Assembly (NCBI GenBank): GCA_964017185.1
Contig: OZ024878.1
Location: 17,301,851-17,365,850 of the forward strand
Origin: Rugalucina vietnamica
Taxonomy: Eukaryota; Mollusca; Bivalvia; Lucinida; Lucinidae
Length of the DNA: 64,000 nt
Direction: 5' to 3'
The notes under the pieces are model-generated. The model ran no database searches. It worked only from the letters and a program-made list of their open reading frames with translations, and was not told the origin of the DNA. Made by a program: the position numbers and the translations under genes. Positions 34,419 through 45,931 of this stretch are shown here, piece after piece (position 1 is the stretch's first letter; each line of letters starts with the position of its first letter).

Positions 34419-34735
34419 AAGGTACAAGTAAGCAAATATCAGGAAAAGGTGCAATCAGAAAAAGATACCCACTCCAAAACCCGAGGTGGGAAAAAACCAA
34501 ACCAACAATCAGGTATTGATACCAAGAAAACATTTCGTAAGCCGAATGAGCAGCTATTTTCCCAATAGGTGGCCACTCAGTTACCTTAACTAAAAATATG
34601 AAAACACACATAAGGCGCCAACAGCACAAAAATTTCAAACACAAAGACATAAAACAAAAAGCACAACCACAGAAGTTTCAACTTGGAACGATCAGTAACA
34701 CACATTTACTGGCGGGCTTAAATCGATTTTACAGA
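34419..34735 (-). mobile_element. Retroelement 3' fragment beside an exon
   Basis: Same blocks as 41308-41635 (GGTACAAGTAAGCAAATATC, CCGAGGTGGGA, TTACTGGCGGGCTTAAATCG) with the coding part absent. It starts after GTTGAATAA of the array intron and ends at the donor flank of exon 34763-34939, the position also used at 10.2-16.7 and 41.3-42.7 kb. Confidence 0.75.
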
Positions 34736-34762
34736 ATGCTTACAGATTCGGAGAATGCTTAC

Positions 34763-34939
34763 AGACTCGGAGACATTGAGGTTGTAGTGAGCTCCATGTG
34801 CCATCGGCTTGACACGTAGCAGTAGCTTCACCCATAAGTTCAAAGCCACTCTCACAGGAATATGTAGCCGTTGCCTCAAATACGATGCCGACAGGTGTGC
34901 TGACGGAACCATGTAACGGACCGTTCAATTGGTCACATG
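34763..34939 (-). CDS. Array sushi exon 11
   Basis: 177 nt, open. Distinguishing residues: NGPLHG, TPVGIVF, FELMGEATATC and CLRVC (Val for Ile). The donor region is duplicated: a second ATGCTTACAGATTCGGAG copy at about 34737-34754 offers a second GT 22 bases downstream of the real donor. Confidence 0.88.
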
Positions 34940-34971
34940 CTGTAATAGTTTGATCAATGGCATACATAGAA

Positions 34972-35522
34972 GATATTTGCTTTTTTGAGGTGAATACCAA
35001 ATATATTTCATCGAGTGAGTTGAAAACATCAGAATTTTTTACAAGTGTGCAGCACGAGTGAAAATTTTTATGTTTTCAACTCACAAGATGAAATGTATTT
35101 GGTATTCACAGAAAAAGCAAATTTTCTTTTTATTTTATACAATACACGGGCATTTTCCAATTCACAAGGCAGGCGGTGAAAATGCAAAAACCAAACATTT
35201 TTGAAAACACAAATAAATTTGGTACCACATTGTTCCTTACGTTCTAACTAAGAAAATGAATACCCACACTTTATGTTTTCGTTCATAAATAACGGAGTCA
35301 TTGGCATTTGAATTTCTGAAGTGAGACACATTTAATGACATCAAGTAAATGCAAACGTCAGAAGTAATCCAAAATCTACAGTGAAGATATAGGCTGATAT
35401 CATCACTAGTGACTTTTGATATCAGTGAGATTTGATATCAGTGAAATTTCATATCAATTTTATTTTATCAAGTTTTGATATACATATGTACATTGGTTTT
35501 CACTGTAAAGTATAAAATAAAA
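34972..35522. mobile_element. Palindrome-headed element, copy 2
   Basis: Nearly full-length match to 691-1253, including the 150-base hairpin and the GATATCAGTGAGATTTGATA region. It splits the array intron just upstream of exon 34763-34939; the intron resumes at CCTTTGTTACTGGTTATG. Confidence 0.8.
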
Positions 35523-35881
35523 TTCCTTTGTTACTGGTTATGATGGTCTCCGTTTTATTAATGTAAAAACCATGACTCATCAGCGCAATTTTATTAATTT
35601 GAAATAACGAAAATGTTAAATACGATATTTACATGTACATACATGTAGAATAAATCAGGAACGTTACTGTGGATGCGAAGGTTTTTTTTCTTGTTTTAAA
35701 CATACACTTGCTTAATAATGCAGTAGTAGCACGATGCGTTTTTGTAATATGCTTTCGTCGGGTCGCCATCTTATGTGAAAATGCATTATGATCCATTTTT
35801 ATTATTTTGAAAACGCATTTGCTCAGAATGAAAACTTCTATTGATCAAATGCTTCTACAGAACATTCTACACATATCAAAG

Positions 35882-35995
35882 ACTGTTTGGCTCCATGTTG
35901 CCTAATCTATAGGGTCACTGAAGAGGCTTCAGTAGCCGTAACCGCGGCATGGCCCATCCCCTTTCTCATTAATGCGTTCACTGCTCTTACAGGAT
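35882..35995 (-). repeat. Inverted fragment of the 4463/57296 repeat
   Basis: Same fragment and same intron position as 23505-23612 and 43921-44035. Confidence 0.75.
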
Positions 35996-36078
35996 CTCAG
36001 TTTTATTTTTATTTAGCCAAAGAAATAATCAGATAGTTTTGAATGACAACTTGCGCACTGATGAATAAGAATGCTTAC

Positions 36079-36255
36079 AGATTCGGAGACATTGAGGCTG
36101 TAGTGAGCTCCATGTGCCATCGGCTTGACACGTAGCAGTAGCTTCACCCTCAAGTACAAAGCCACTCTCACAGGAATATGTAGCCGTTGCCTCAAATACG
36201 ATGCCGTCAGGTGTGCTGACGGAACCATGTACCGGATCATTCAATTGGTCACAAG
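36079..36255 (-). CDS. Array sushi exon 10
   Basis: 177 nt, open. Distinguishing residues: NDPVHG and SGFVLEGEATATC (Val for Glu). Nearly identical to exon 44116-44292. A TIR element inserted upstream (36330 on) is present at the same place in that copy. Confidence 0.9.
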
Positions 36256-36329
36256 CTGTAATATTTTGACCAATGAAATACATATTGCCTTTGTTACTGG
36301 TCATGATGGTCTCCGTGTAATTTATACTT

Positions 36330-38745
36330 ATCCACAAAAGAAACGCGAAAATATTAAACTCACCATTTTCTTGAAAAGAATCATTGTGATGTAATTTTCA
36401 GTGATATAACTTATGAGTATTTTCAGTGAGCAATAACCAATCAAAATTAAACTTTTGTAGCATGCTTCATTAAGATGTTACAATTACGTTTGTGTACGAT
36501 CTCGTGGATAACGAAATTGAATCTAAAACATTCACGATTAAAGCGATTTGAAAACATATGCTGTGAAGTAGTAGCCGGGCGTCTAATCAATAGAAATCGT
36601 ACAAAAAGATTGGGAAAATACTGCTTGTCAACGCTCCCAAGGGTCGCGTTTTTCTGTTGACGTCAGCCTATTGTTTAGAGATCGTCATTATTGTTCACTA
36701 CAGACACACTATGGGCTTTCAAAGTGTGATTTTGTAAGTGTCTGTTCAGAGTGTTAACAGCTATCTTATGGCACTGAAAGATTTTGTGTACGTCCATTCG
36801 CTTGATAGAAAACGCCAATTTACGTCAAAAAAATAAAAACGACGTCACGTAAAAGAAAAAGGCGTTGAAAAAGACATAAAATTTTCCAATTTGATTTTGT
36901 TTCAACCATGACATTCGAATATTGATATCGGTTCGGAAACTTTTGCAAGGCAATTAAAGGTATCCTAACCCTGTAGCTATGGAAATGGGGCATAGAAAGA
37001 AAAAACCAGAGGACCAATGGTCCTGTAAACGCTCACCTGAGTTCTGCTTCATATACCAATAAATATATTTGAATATTATGGCATTTAACCCCAGTACAGG
37101 GGCAGATGAAGCCCTTGGGCCATTTTCTTTTTTCAGAATAAGCAATATTCTGTCCATTTGCAAATTTCTTTCCTGCTGATTTTCCCCGTCAAATAACATT
37201 TTAAAAGCAGATGTGCCCCTGGGGTCTATTTTTTTCAGAATCATTAAATTTCAGTCCTACTGCCCATTTCCTGCAAGACTTTCACTTACAATGACATTTT
37301 AAAAGTTTTCCCCATTCAAATGCATTGACGACCTATGTTGACCTTGCCATAAAATAGGTCAAGGTCACTACAGGGTCATGTTTTATATATACATTGTAGT
37401 ACTTGAATCATCCATACTTCATGCAAAGTTTCGTTGAAATCGGTTCACCGGTTCTGGAGAAAAAGATATTTTAAGGGTTTTACCATATATGGGCATGGCG
37501 GCCATCTTGGTCATGTGATCTGGATTATTTATAAACAAATTGGTTCCCACTTCCAATAGATGCTTCATATAAAATTTGGCTTTGATTGGCCAAGTGGTTT
37601 CAGAGAAAAACATCTTTGAAAAGTGTGTATGGACGACAGACCGGCCAAGGTCAAGAGATGACCTTGACCTAAATTAATCATATACCTTCATCTAATCCAT
37701 TAGTTGTTTGCATCTACCACTTTTCAGCTCTCAGGCTGCAATAGTTTTCAAAAAATAGCTAATTTCCACTTTTCCCATTATAAGTCTATGGAAACTTAAA
37801 GTTACCATAGCAACCAGAGTTCTTATCCGACTGGAATAAAAAACACAAATTATGTAGAGGCTACTGTCAGGAACATGTATACAAAGTACAGGATTCATCC
37901 ACTTGACAGTTTCTGAGGAGAAGATTTTTTAATGTTTGTTTTTTTTTTTTTGGCAAAATTATGCCCTTTATGGGGCCCCAGCAACCACTCAAAATAAAGG
38001 ATTAGGACAAAACTCGCAAGAAATATCAAACACTACTCAATAAACATTTCTGCAAAAACAAAATTCAAATGTCTGCAATTTTAGCGGAAAAATAGCCGAT
38101 TTCCACTTTTCCCATTATAAGTCTATGGAAACTTTAAGTTGCCATAGCAACCAGAGTTCTTATCCGCCTGGAATAAAAAACATAAACTATGTAGAGGCCA
38201 CTGTCAGAAACATGTATACAAAGTATAGGCTTCATCCCCTTGACAGTTTCTGAGAAGAAAATTTTTGAATGTTTTTCGAAATTTTGCCCTATATGGGGCC
38301 CCTGCAACCAATCAAAATGAAGCATTATGATAAAAGTCACATGAAACGTAGAGGACTACTCAGTAAACATTTCTGCAAAAACAAAATTCAAATATCTCCA
38401 ACAAGACAGCAAAAAATGGCAATTTTCACTTTTGTCATTATAAGTCTATGGGAAGCATAAGTTGCCATAGCAACCAGAGTCCTTTTCTGATCAAAACAAA
38501 AAAAAAACAATTATTCTTTCCCCCTACCTGTAGATGGTGTATGTGTAATATGAGAACAAGCGGCCCAGCGGTTTCAGAGAAGAAGATCTTTGAAATTGTG
38601 GACGACGACAGACGACGGACGGACGACGGACGGACGGACGGACGCCGGAGCATGGGTATACTATAAGCTCACCTAGGCTCAGGTGAGCTAAAAATCAAGC
38701 GTATTAGTTATTTTCGCGCTTCTTTTGCGGATAAGTATATTTAAA
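36330..38745. mobile_element. ACTTATCCGCAAAAG TIR element, interrupted copy
   Basis: Starts TATACTTATCCACAAAAG and ends CTTTTGCGGATAAGTATA. Same element as 44359-45235, but with the tandem-repeat element 37006-38689 inserted near its right end. No coding capacity recognised. Confidence 0.75.
37006..38689 (+). mobile_element. Hairpin-ended tandem-repeat element (family A)
   Basis: From CCAGAGGACCAATGGTCC to CTCAGGTGAGCT. Contains GACCTTGCC.TAAAATAGGTC and TTTGATTGGCCAAG.GGTTTC units, then a second repeat kind (CATTATAAGTCTATGG...TTGCCATAGCAACCAGAG), and ends with GACGGAC-rich sequence before the hairpin. The empty site is the A run at about 45170 in the sister TIR element (A|A insertion). Confidence 0.78.
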
Positions 38746-38844
38746 AACTCAGCTCAATTAAATTTATTTGAAATTCAGAAACAATGTTAAATACGATATT
38801 TACATAAAACACATCAGAAAACGTTTTTGTGGATAAGAAGGTCT

Positions 38845-41034
38845 GCCAATATGCAAAATGTTAAAATGTTGTAATAACATTTTAACATTTTGCGTAGATC
38901 AGTCACAACGCAATATGTTAAAAATGTTGTACTAACATTTTTAACATTTTGCGTAGATCAGTCACAACGCAACATGTTAAAAATGTTAAAACTTCATCCT
39001 CGATCTTCGACTATAAATAAGTCAAAGCTATACCCTCTCTGAACCATTTCCTGGTTTTCTGATACCTGAGATAATATAAATTTTAACTTTTTGGCATTTC
39101 GAGACCCTAATTCTACCTTTTAATGCCGTTTGTGCCTTATTTCAGCATTCACGCAGACTTTCAGGATTCAGGTGCCAATGTACATAAACTCTGTTTTAAA
39201 CTTTTTTCTTTGCCTAGCTGGATCTTTATGACTATCTGGATACCTGAGATGATACAATTTTAACTTTTTGACACTCTGATACCCTAATTCTACCTTTTGG
39301 AGCCGTCTGTGACTTATTTTAGCATTCTCGCAGACTTTCAGAATTCCGGTGCCAATGTACAAAAACTCTGTTTTTACCTTTTAATTCCCCCAAAAGACCT
39401 TTTGGATCTATCTGCAATACTTTCTGACAATTCTCAGACTTCCAGAATAAGTTTAGTTTTTCACATTTTATAACATTTTGCGTTGATCGCTGGCAACGCA
39501 ATATGTTAAAATGTTAAAACATTTTTTATTGCCTAGCTGGATCTTTATGACTATCTGGATACCTGAGATGATAAAATTTTAATTTTTTGGCATTCTGATA
39601 CCCTTATTCTACCTTTTGGAGCCGTCTGTGACTTATTGTAGCATTCTCGCAGACTTTCAGAATTCCGTCGCCAATGTACAAAAACTCTGTTTTTACCTTT
39701 TAATACCCCCAAAAGACCTTTTGGATCGCTTTGAAATACTTTCTGACCATTCGCAGACTTCTAGAATAAGTTTAGGGGTTTTTAACATTTTTAACATTTT
39801 GCGTAGATCAGTCACAACGCAATATGTTAAAAATGTTGTAATAACATTTTTAACATTTTGCGTAGATCAGCCACAACGCAATATGTTAAAAATGTTAATT
39901 TAAAAACTTCATCCTCGATCTTTGACTATAAGACAAAGCTATACCCTCTCTGAACCATTTCCTGGTTTTCTGATACCTGAGATAATAAAAATTTTAACTT
40001 TTTGGCATTCCGAGACCCTAATTCTACCTTTTAAAGCCGTTTGTGCCTTATTTCAGCATTCACGCAGACTTTCAGGATTCAGGTGCCAATGTACAAAAAC
40101 TCTGTTTTTACCTTCAAATACCCTCAAAAGACCTTTTGGATCGTTCTGCAATACTATCTGACCATTCTCAGACTTCCAGAATAAGTTAAGGAGTTTTTAA
40201 CATTTTTATAACATTTTGCGTTGATCGCTGGCAACGCAAAATGTCAAATTGTTAAAACTTTTTTTTCTGCCTAGCTGGATCTTTATGACTATCTGGATTT
40301 TAACATTTTGACATTTTGATACCCTAATTTTAACTTTTGGAGCCGTCTGTGACTTATTTTAGCATTAAAGCAGACTTTCAGAATTCCGGTGCCAATGTAC
40401 AAAAACTCTGTTTTTACCTTTTAATACCCCCAAAAGACCTTTTGGATATATCTGCAATACTTTCTGACCATTCTCAGACTTCCAGAATAAGTTTAGGAGT
40501 TTTTAACATTTTTATAACATTTTGCGTTGATCGCTGGCAACGCAAAATGTTAACACATTTTTAACATATTGCGTTGCCAGCAATAAACTCCTAACCTCCT
40601 AAACTTATTCTGGAAGTCTGAGAATGGTCAGAGAGTATTGTAAAACGATCCAAAAGGTCTTTTGAAGGTATTTGAAGGTAAAAACAAAGTTTATGTACAT
40701 TTTCACCTGAATCCTGAAAGTCTGCGTGAATGCTGAAATAAGGCACAAACGGCTTTAAAAGGTAGAATTAGGGTCTCGGAATGCCAAAAAGTTAAAATTG
40801 TTATTATCTCAGGTATCAGAAAATCAGGAAATGGTTCAGAGAAGGTATAGCTTTGTCTTATTTATAGTCGAAGATCGAGGATAAAGTATTAACATTTCTA
40901 ACATATTGCGTTGCGACTGATCTACGCAAAATGTTAAAAATGTTATTAAAACATTTTTAACATATTGCGTTGTGACTGGTCTACGCAACATGTTAAAATG
41001 TTATTATAACATTTTAACATTTTACGTTGTGACA
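38845..41034. mobile_element. 2.2-kb foldback element with repeated palindromic ends
   Basis: Inserted into the array intron with AAGGTCT on both sides (38838-38844, 41035-41041); uninterrupted units read GAAGGTTTTCTTTGG. The ends are inverted repeats built of ATGTTAAAATGTT...AACATTTTAACATTTTGCG blocks. The interior repeats a longer unit (GTGCCAATGTACAAAAACTC, CCAAAAGACCTTTTGGATC) several times in direct and, after about 40560, inverted order. Frames inside follow the repeats and look non-coding. Confidence 0.75.
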
Positions 41035-41307
41035 AAGGTCTTCTTTGGTTTTAACCATACAATGCTTAGAACTTAATAATGCTGTAGAAGCACGATGCGT
41101 TTTTCTAATATGCTTTCTAGGGTTCCACTTTATGTACACATGAATTTAAAACCATTTTTATTATTTTGCAAACGCACTTGCTCAGAATAAAAAGTTTTAT
41201 TTGTCGAATGCTTCTACAGAACATTCTACACATACATGTATCAAAGACTTTAACCACTGAAATAATCAGATAGTTTCTGAATGACAACCCCTGCATACTG
41301 TTGAATA

Positions 41308-41926
41308 AGGAACAAGTAGGCAAAGATCAGGAAAAGGCGCAATCAGAAAAAGATTCCCACTCCAAAAACCGAGGTGGGAAAAAACCAAACTAACAATCAG
41401 GTACTTATACCATAAAAACATTTCGTAAGCCGGATTAGCAGCTATTTTCCCAATAGGTGGCCACTCAGTTACCTTAATTTAACTAAAAATATGAAAACAT
41501 ACATAAGGCGCCAACAGCACAAAAATATTTTAAACACCAAGACATAAAACAAAAAGCACCACCACAGAAGTATCGACTTGGAACGATCAGTAACACAAAG
41601 TTACTGGCGGGTTTAAATCGATTTTACATGGCCATAACCTCACCCTCAGCTTCTGCAGTGGTTCATAACATTTAGTAAGTTCTTCGGTCCTCGTGGTGAA
41701 TCTTTAACTAGTCAATGAATCATCAAGAACAAACAAATAAATCATGATAAACATCCTGATGAATCAAAAACCAGGACTCACAGACTGAGTAAGCTGCCCG
41801 ACGATGGAGAGCCCTGGGCGCCGAATAACGTACTAACTCCGGAGCAAAAGAAAAATATCAGTTGGACCCCGGTGGGCCAAGCAACAGACAAGAAGCTCCG
41901 GCCCCAACCAACTAAAATGAATAGCT
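41308..41926 (-). mobile_element. Retroelement 3' untranslated region
   Basis: Downstream of the RT frames, ending at GGAACAAGTAGGCAAAG next to GTTGAATAAG of the array intron. It carries the landmark blocks found in all dispersed fragments of this element (10237, 34419, 51640, 53068, 53700, 57995, 60022). Confidence 0.75.
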
Positions 41927-42726
41927 TTAAGTCGGGGCCATCATAGAGTCTGACGCCCGACCCACCGGCGTGCAATTAAAGAAGGCAGCATAGTTATCAA
42001 CCGTGATTGGGTTAAAAACTAAGCATGCAGACTGTCGCATAACATTCAAGTTATAACCTATACGTCTGTAACGTGTTATGATTTTTCTAAACTGAAAAGA
42101 AAAATCATTACTTCCTATAAGTTTCTTAAATTTGTAAACCAAGTCACCATAAAATTCTGGTTCCGAAAGGCCCTCACTTAAAAGCGTCTTTAACCCAACA
42201 TTATATTTGGAAATCAATTCATAGTGTCAACGATAAAATTTAGAAAAGGTTTTTCGAAGTTTATGATACCGATAGCCCTGTTGGAGAAGTTTGGCCGTTA
42301 AACATTTATTTCGAGCGTTGAAGTCTGTAACATGATTGCAGACTCTAGCAAACCTAATAAGTTGCGAAATGTATACACCATAAGAAGCACGACGAGGAAC
42401 GTCACCATCCAAAAACGGAAAATTTACTATATCAAAATCAAAGTCATCGCGCTTATCATAAATTTTAGAAGAAACAAATCCATTTGCAACAGAAAGATGT
42501 AGATCTAAAAAGGGGGCTTCGGTATCCGAGATATTGGCTTTGTTCAACTGTAGTTCAGATGGATAAATTTGATTGACCATACCTTCAAAATAAGGGTTGT
42601 CAATGTTCAAAAGGTCATCAAGGTACCTAGAAGTGGAATTAAAAGCCTCGATAACATCAGCTTGATTATCATGGTTAAGAGAATCCATGAAATATCTTTC
42701 GTAGCAGTATAAAAATAAATCAGCTA
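41927..42726 (-). pseudogene. Reverse-transcriptase C-terminal fragment, copy 2
   Basis: Minus-strand frame with DLFLYCYER, RYLDDLLNIDNPYFEGMVNQ (YLDD catalytic motif C), DTEAPFLDLHLSVANGFVSS, YDKRDDFDFDIVNFPFLDGD, PRRASYGVYISQLIRFARVC, then a TGA stop at about 42224, and in the same frame SKYNVGLKTLL, EFYGDLVYKFKK and a C-terminal FNCTPVGRASDS before the natural stop at 41927. A Trp-like or Arg codon changed to stop is the only break seen; the N-terminal fingers and palm are missing because the copy is 5'-truncated. It abuts the donor side of exon 42735-42911. Retroelement family unresolved. Confidence 0.85.
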
Positions 42727-42734
42727 ATGCTTAC

Positions 42735-42911
42735 AGATTCGGAGACATCGAGGTTGTAGTGAGCTCCATGTGCCATCGGCTTGACACGTAGCAGTAGCTT
42801 CACCCTCAAGTTCAAAGCCACTCTCACAGGAATATGTAGCCGTTGCTTCAAATACAATGCCGTCAGGTGTGCTGACGGAACCATGTGACGGATCATTCAA
42901 TTGGTCACAAG
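42735..42911 (-). CDS. Array sushi exon 9
   Basis: 177 nt, open. Distinguishing residues: NDPSHG and LQPRC. The intron just after its GTAAGC donor is replaced within a few bases by the RT fragment. Confidence 0.88.
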
Positions 42912-43369
42912 CTGTAATATTTTGATCAATGAAACGCAAATTGCCTTTGTTACTGGTCATGATGTCTACAAGTTATTATATAAAAACGACGGGATCTCAG
43001 CTGAATGAAATTAATTTGAAGTAAAGACAAATGTTAAATGTAATATTTATATAAAAGAAATCTGAACCGTTTTTGTGGATTAGAAGGTTTTCTTTGGTTT
43101 AGACCATACACATGCTGAGAACTTAATAATGCTGTAGTAGCACTTTTACGTTTTTCTAATATGCTTTCGTCGGGTCGCCACCTTATGTAAACATGCAATT
43201 TTAAACCATTTTATTGTTTTGGAAACGCACTTGCTTACAACAAAAACTTTTATTGGTCGAATGCTTCTACAGAACATTCTACACATACATGTATCAAAGA
43301 CTTTAACCACTGAAATAATCAGATAGTTTCTGAATGACAACCTGCGTACTGTTGAATAAGAATGCTTAC

Positions 43370-43546
43370 AGATTCGGAGACATTCAGGTGGTGGTGAACT
43401 CCATGTGCGATCGGCTTGACACGTAGCAGTAGCTTCACCCTCAAGTTCAAAGCCACTCTCACATGAATATGTAGCCGTTGCCTCAAATACGATGCCGTCA
43501 GGTGTGCTGACGGAACCATGTAACGGATTGTTCAATTGGTCACATG
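43370..43546 (-). CDS. Array sushi exon 8
   Basis: 177 nt, open. Distinguishing residues: NNPLHG and RTWSSPPPEC. Subfamily of exons 22956-23132 and 34763-34939. Confidence 0.9.
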
Positions 43547-43920
43547 CTGTAATATTTTGATCAATGAAATACAAATTGCCTTTGTTACTGGTCATGATGG
43601 TCTCCGTTTTATTAATGTAAAAACGATGACTAATCAGCGCAATTTTATTAATTTGAAATATAGAAAAATGGTAAATACGATATTTACATGTACATAGAAT
43701 AAATCAGAAACGTTACTATGGATGCGAAGGGATTTTTTTTTGTTTTAAACATAATGCAGTAGTAGCACGATTCCATTTTTCTAATATGCTTTCGTCGGGT
43801 CGCCATCTTATGTGAACATGCATTATGATCCAGTTTTATTATTTTGAAAACGCATTTGCTCAGAATGAAAACTTCTATTGATCAAATGCTTCTACAGAAC
43901 ATTCTACACATATCAAAGAC

Positions 43921-44035
43921 TGTTTGGCTCCATGTTGCCTAATCTATAGGGTCACTGAAGAGGCTTTAGTAGCCGTAATCGCGGTAAGACCCACCCGTTT
44001 CTCATTAATGCGTTCACTGCTCTTACAGGATCACA
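43921..44035 (-). repeat. Inverted fragment of the 4463/57296 repeat
   Basis: Third copy at the same position in its intron. Confidence 0.75.
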
Positions 44036-44115
44036 AATTTATTTTTATTTAACCAAAGAAATAATCAGATAGTTTTTGAATGACAACCTGCGCACTGATA
44101 AATAAGAATGCTTAC

Positions 44116-44292
44116 AGATTCGGAGACATTGAGGCTGTAGTGAGCTCCATGTGCCATCGGCTTGACACGCAGCAGTAGCTTCACCCTCAAGTACAAAGCC
44201 ACTCTCACAGGAATATGTAGCCGTTGCCTCAAATACGATGCCGTCAGGTGTGCTGACGGAACCATGTACCGGATCATTCAATTGGTCACAAG
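44116..44292 (-). CDS. Array sushi exon 7
   Basis: 177 nt, open. Distinguishing residues: NDPVHG, SGFVLEGEATAACQ (Ala before Cys3). Sister of exon 36079-36255. Confidence 0.9.
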
Positions 44293-44358
44293 CTGTAATA
44301 TTTTGACCAATGAAATACATATTGCCTTTGTTACTGGTCATTATGGTCTCCGTGTAAT

Positions 44359-45235
44359 TTATACTTATCCGCAAAAGAAACGCGAAAATATTAAACTCAC
44401 CATTTTCTTGAAAAGAATCATTGTGATGGAATTTTCAGTGATATAACTTATGAGTATTTTCAGTGAGCAATAATCAATCAAAATTAAACTTTTGTAGCAT
44501 GCTTAATTAAGATGTTACAATTACGTTTGTGTACGATCTCGTGTATAACGAAATTGAATCTAAAACATTCACGATTAAAGCGATTTGAAAACATATGCCG
44601 TGAAGTAGTAGCCGGGTGTCTAATCCATAGAAGTCGTACAAAAAGATTGGGAAAATACTGCTAGTCAACGCTCCCAAGGGTCGCGTTTTTCTGTTGACGT
44701 CAGCCTATTGTTTAGAGATCGTCATTATTGTTCACTACAGACACACTATGGGCTTTCAAATTGTGATTCTGTAAGTGTCTGTTCAGTGTGTCAACAGCTA
44801 TCTTATGGCACTGAAAGATTTCGTGTACGTCCATTCGCTTGATAGAAAACGCCAATTTACGTCAAAAAGTAAAAACGACGTCACGTAAAAGAAAAAGGCG
44901 TCGAAAAAGACATACAATTTTCCGATTTGATTTGGATTCAACCATGACTTTCGAATATACATATCGGTTCGGAAACTTTTGCAAGGCAATTAAAGGTATC
45001 CTAACCATGTAGCTATGGAAATGGGAAATAACTCTTCTTTTTTTTCGCGGCAACGCGACAAGCGTAGATCTAAGTCTTAACGTCATGATTTTCTAATTGT
45101 GTGAAAGAGAATTAACGGGACTATCGATATTTATATCACTTAAATACATTTTGACGACATAGAAAGAAAAAAAAAAAAACAAAAAACAAGCGTATTATTT
45201 ATTTTTTCGCGTTTCTTTTGCGGATAAGTATAAAT
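44359..45235. mobile_element. ACTTATCCGCAAAAG TIR element, intact copy
   Basis: About 877 bases between TATACTTATCCGCAAAAG and its inverse CTTTTGCGGATAAGTATA, with further symmetry (GAAACGCG at both ends). It lies in the intron between exons 45611 and 44292. The target was probably a TA in GTAATTAATA. Confidence 0.78.
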
Positions 45236-45610
45236 ATAAAACTCAGCTCAATTAAATTTATTTGAAATACAGAAAAAATGTAAAATACGATATTTACATA
45301 AAACACATCAGAAAACGTTTTTTGTGGATAAGAAGGTTTTCTTTGGTTTTAACCATACACATGCTTAGAACTTAATAATGCTGTAGAAGCACGATACGTT
45401 TTTCTAATATGCTTTCTAGGGTTCCCACTTTATGTAAACATGCATTTTAAACCATTTTTATTATTTTGCAAACGCACTTGCTCAGAATAAAAACTTTTAT
45501 TGGTCGAATGCTTCTACAGAACATTCTACACATATCAAAGACTTTAACCACTGATATAATCCGATAGTTTCTGAATGAAAACCTGCTTACTGTTGAATAA
45601 TAATGCTTAC

Positions 45611-45787
45611 AGATTCGGAGACATTGAGGTTGTAGTGAGCTCCATGTGCCATCGGCTTGACACGTAGCAGTAGCTTCACCCTCAAGTTCAAAGCCTCTCT
45701 CACAGGAATATGTAGCCGTTGCCTCAAATACGATGCCGTCAGGTGTGCTGACGGAACCATGTGACGGATCATTCAATTGGTCACAAG
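45611..45787 (-). CDS. Array sushi exon 6
   Basis: 177 nt, open. Distinguishing residue: CERGFEL (Arg for Ser after Cys2). Upstream intron is interrupted after about 140 bases by the element at 45932. Confidence 0.9.
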
Positions 45788-45931
45788 CTGTAATATTATG
45801 ATCAATACAAAATGCCTTTGTTACTGGTCATTATGGTCTCCGTGTAGTAAATATAAAAACAATGACTTCTCAGCTCAATTAAATTTATTTGAAAGACAGA
45901 AAAAAATGTTAAATACGATACGTATAAAACA

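Noticed and set aside
39616-40564. Plus-strand frames of 75-95 codons in the foldback element
   Set aside because: They repeat with the element's internal units, change frame between units and show no recognisable domain.
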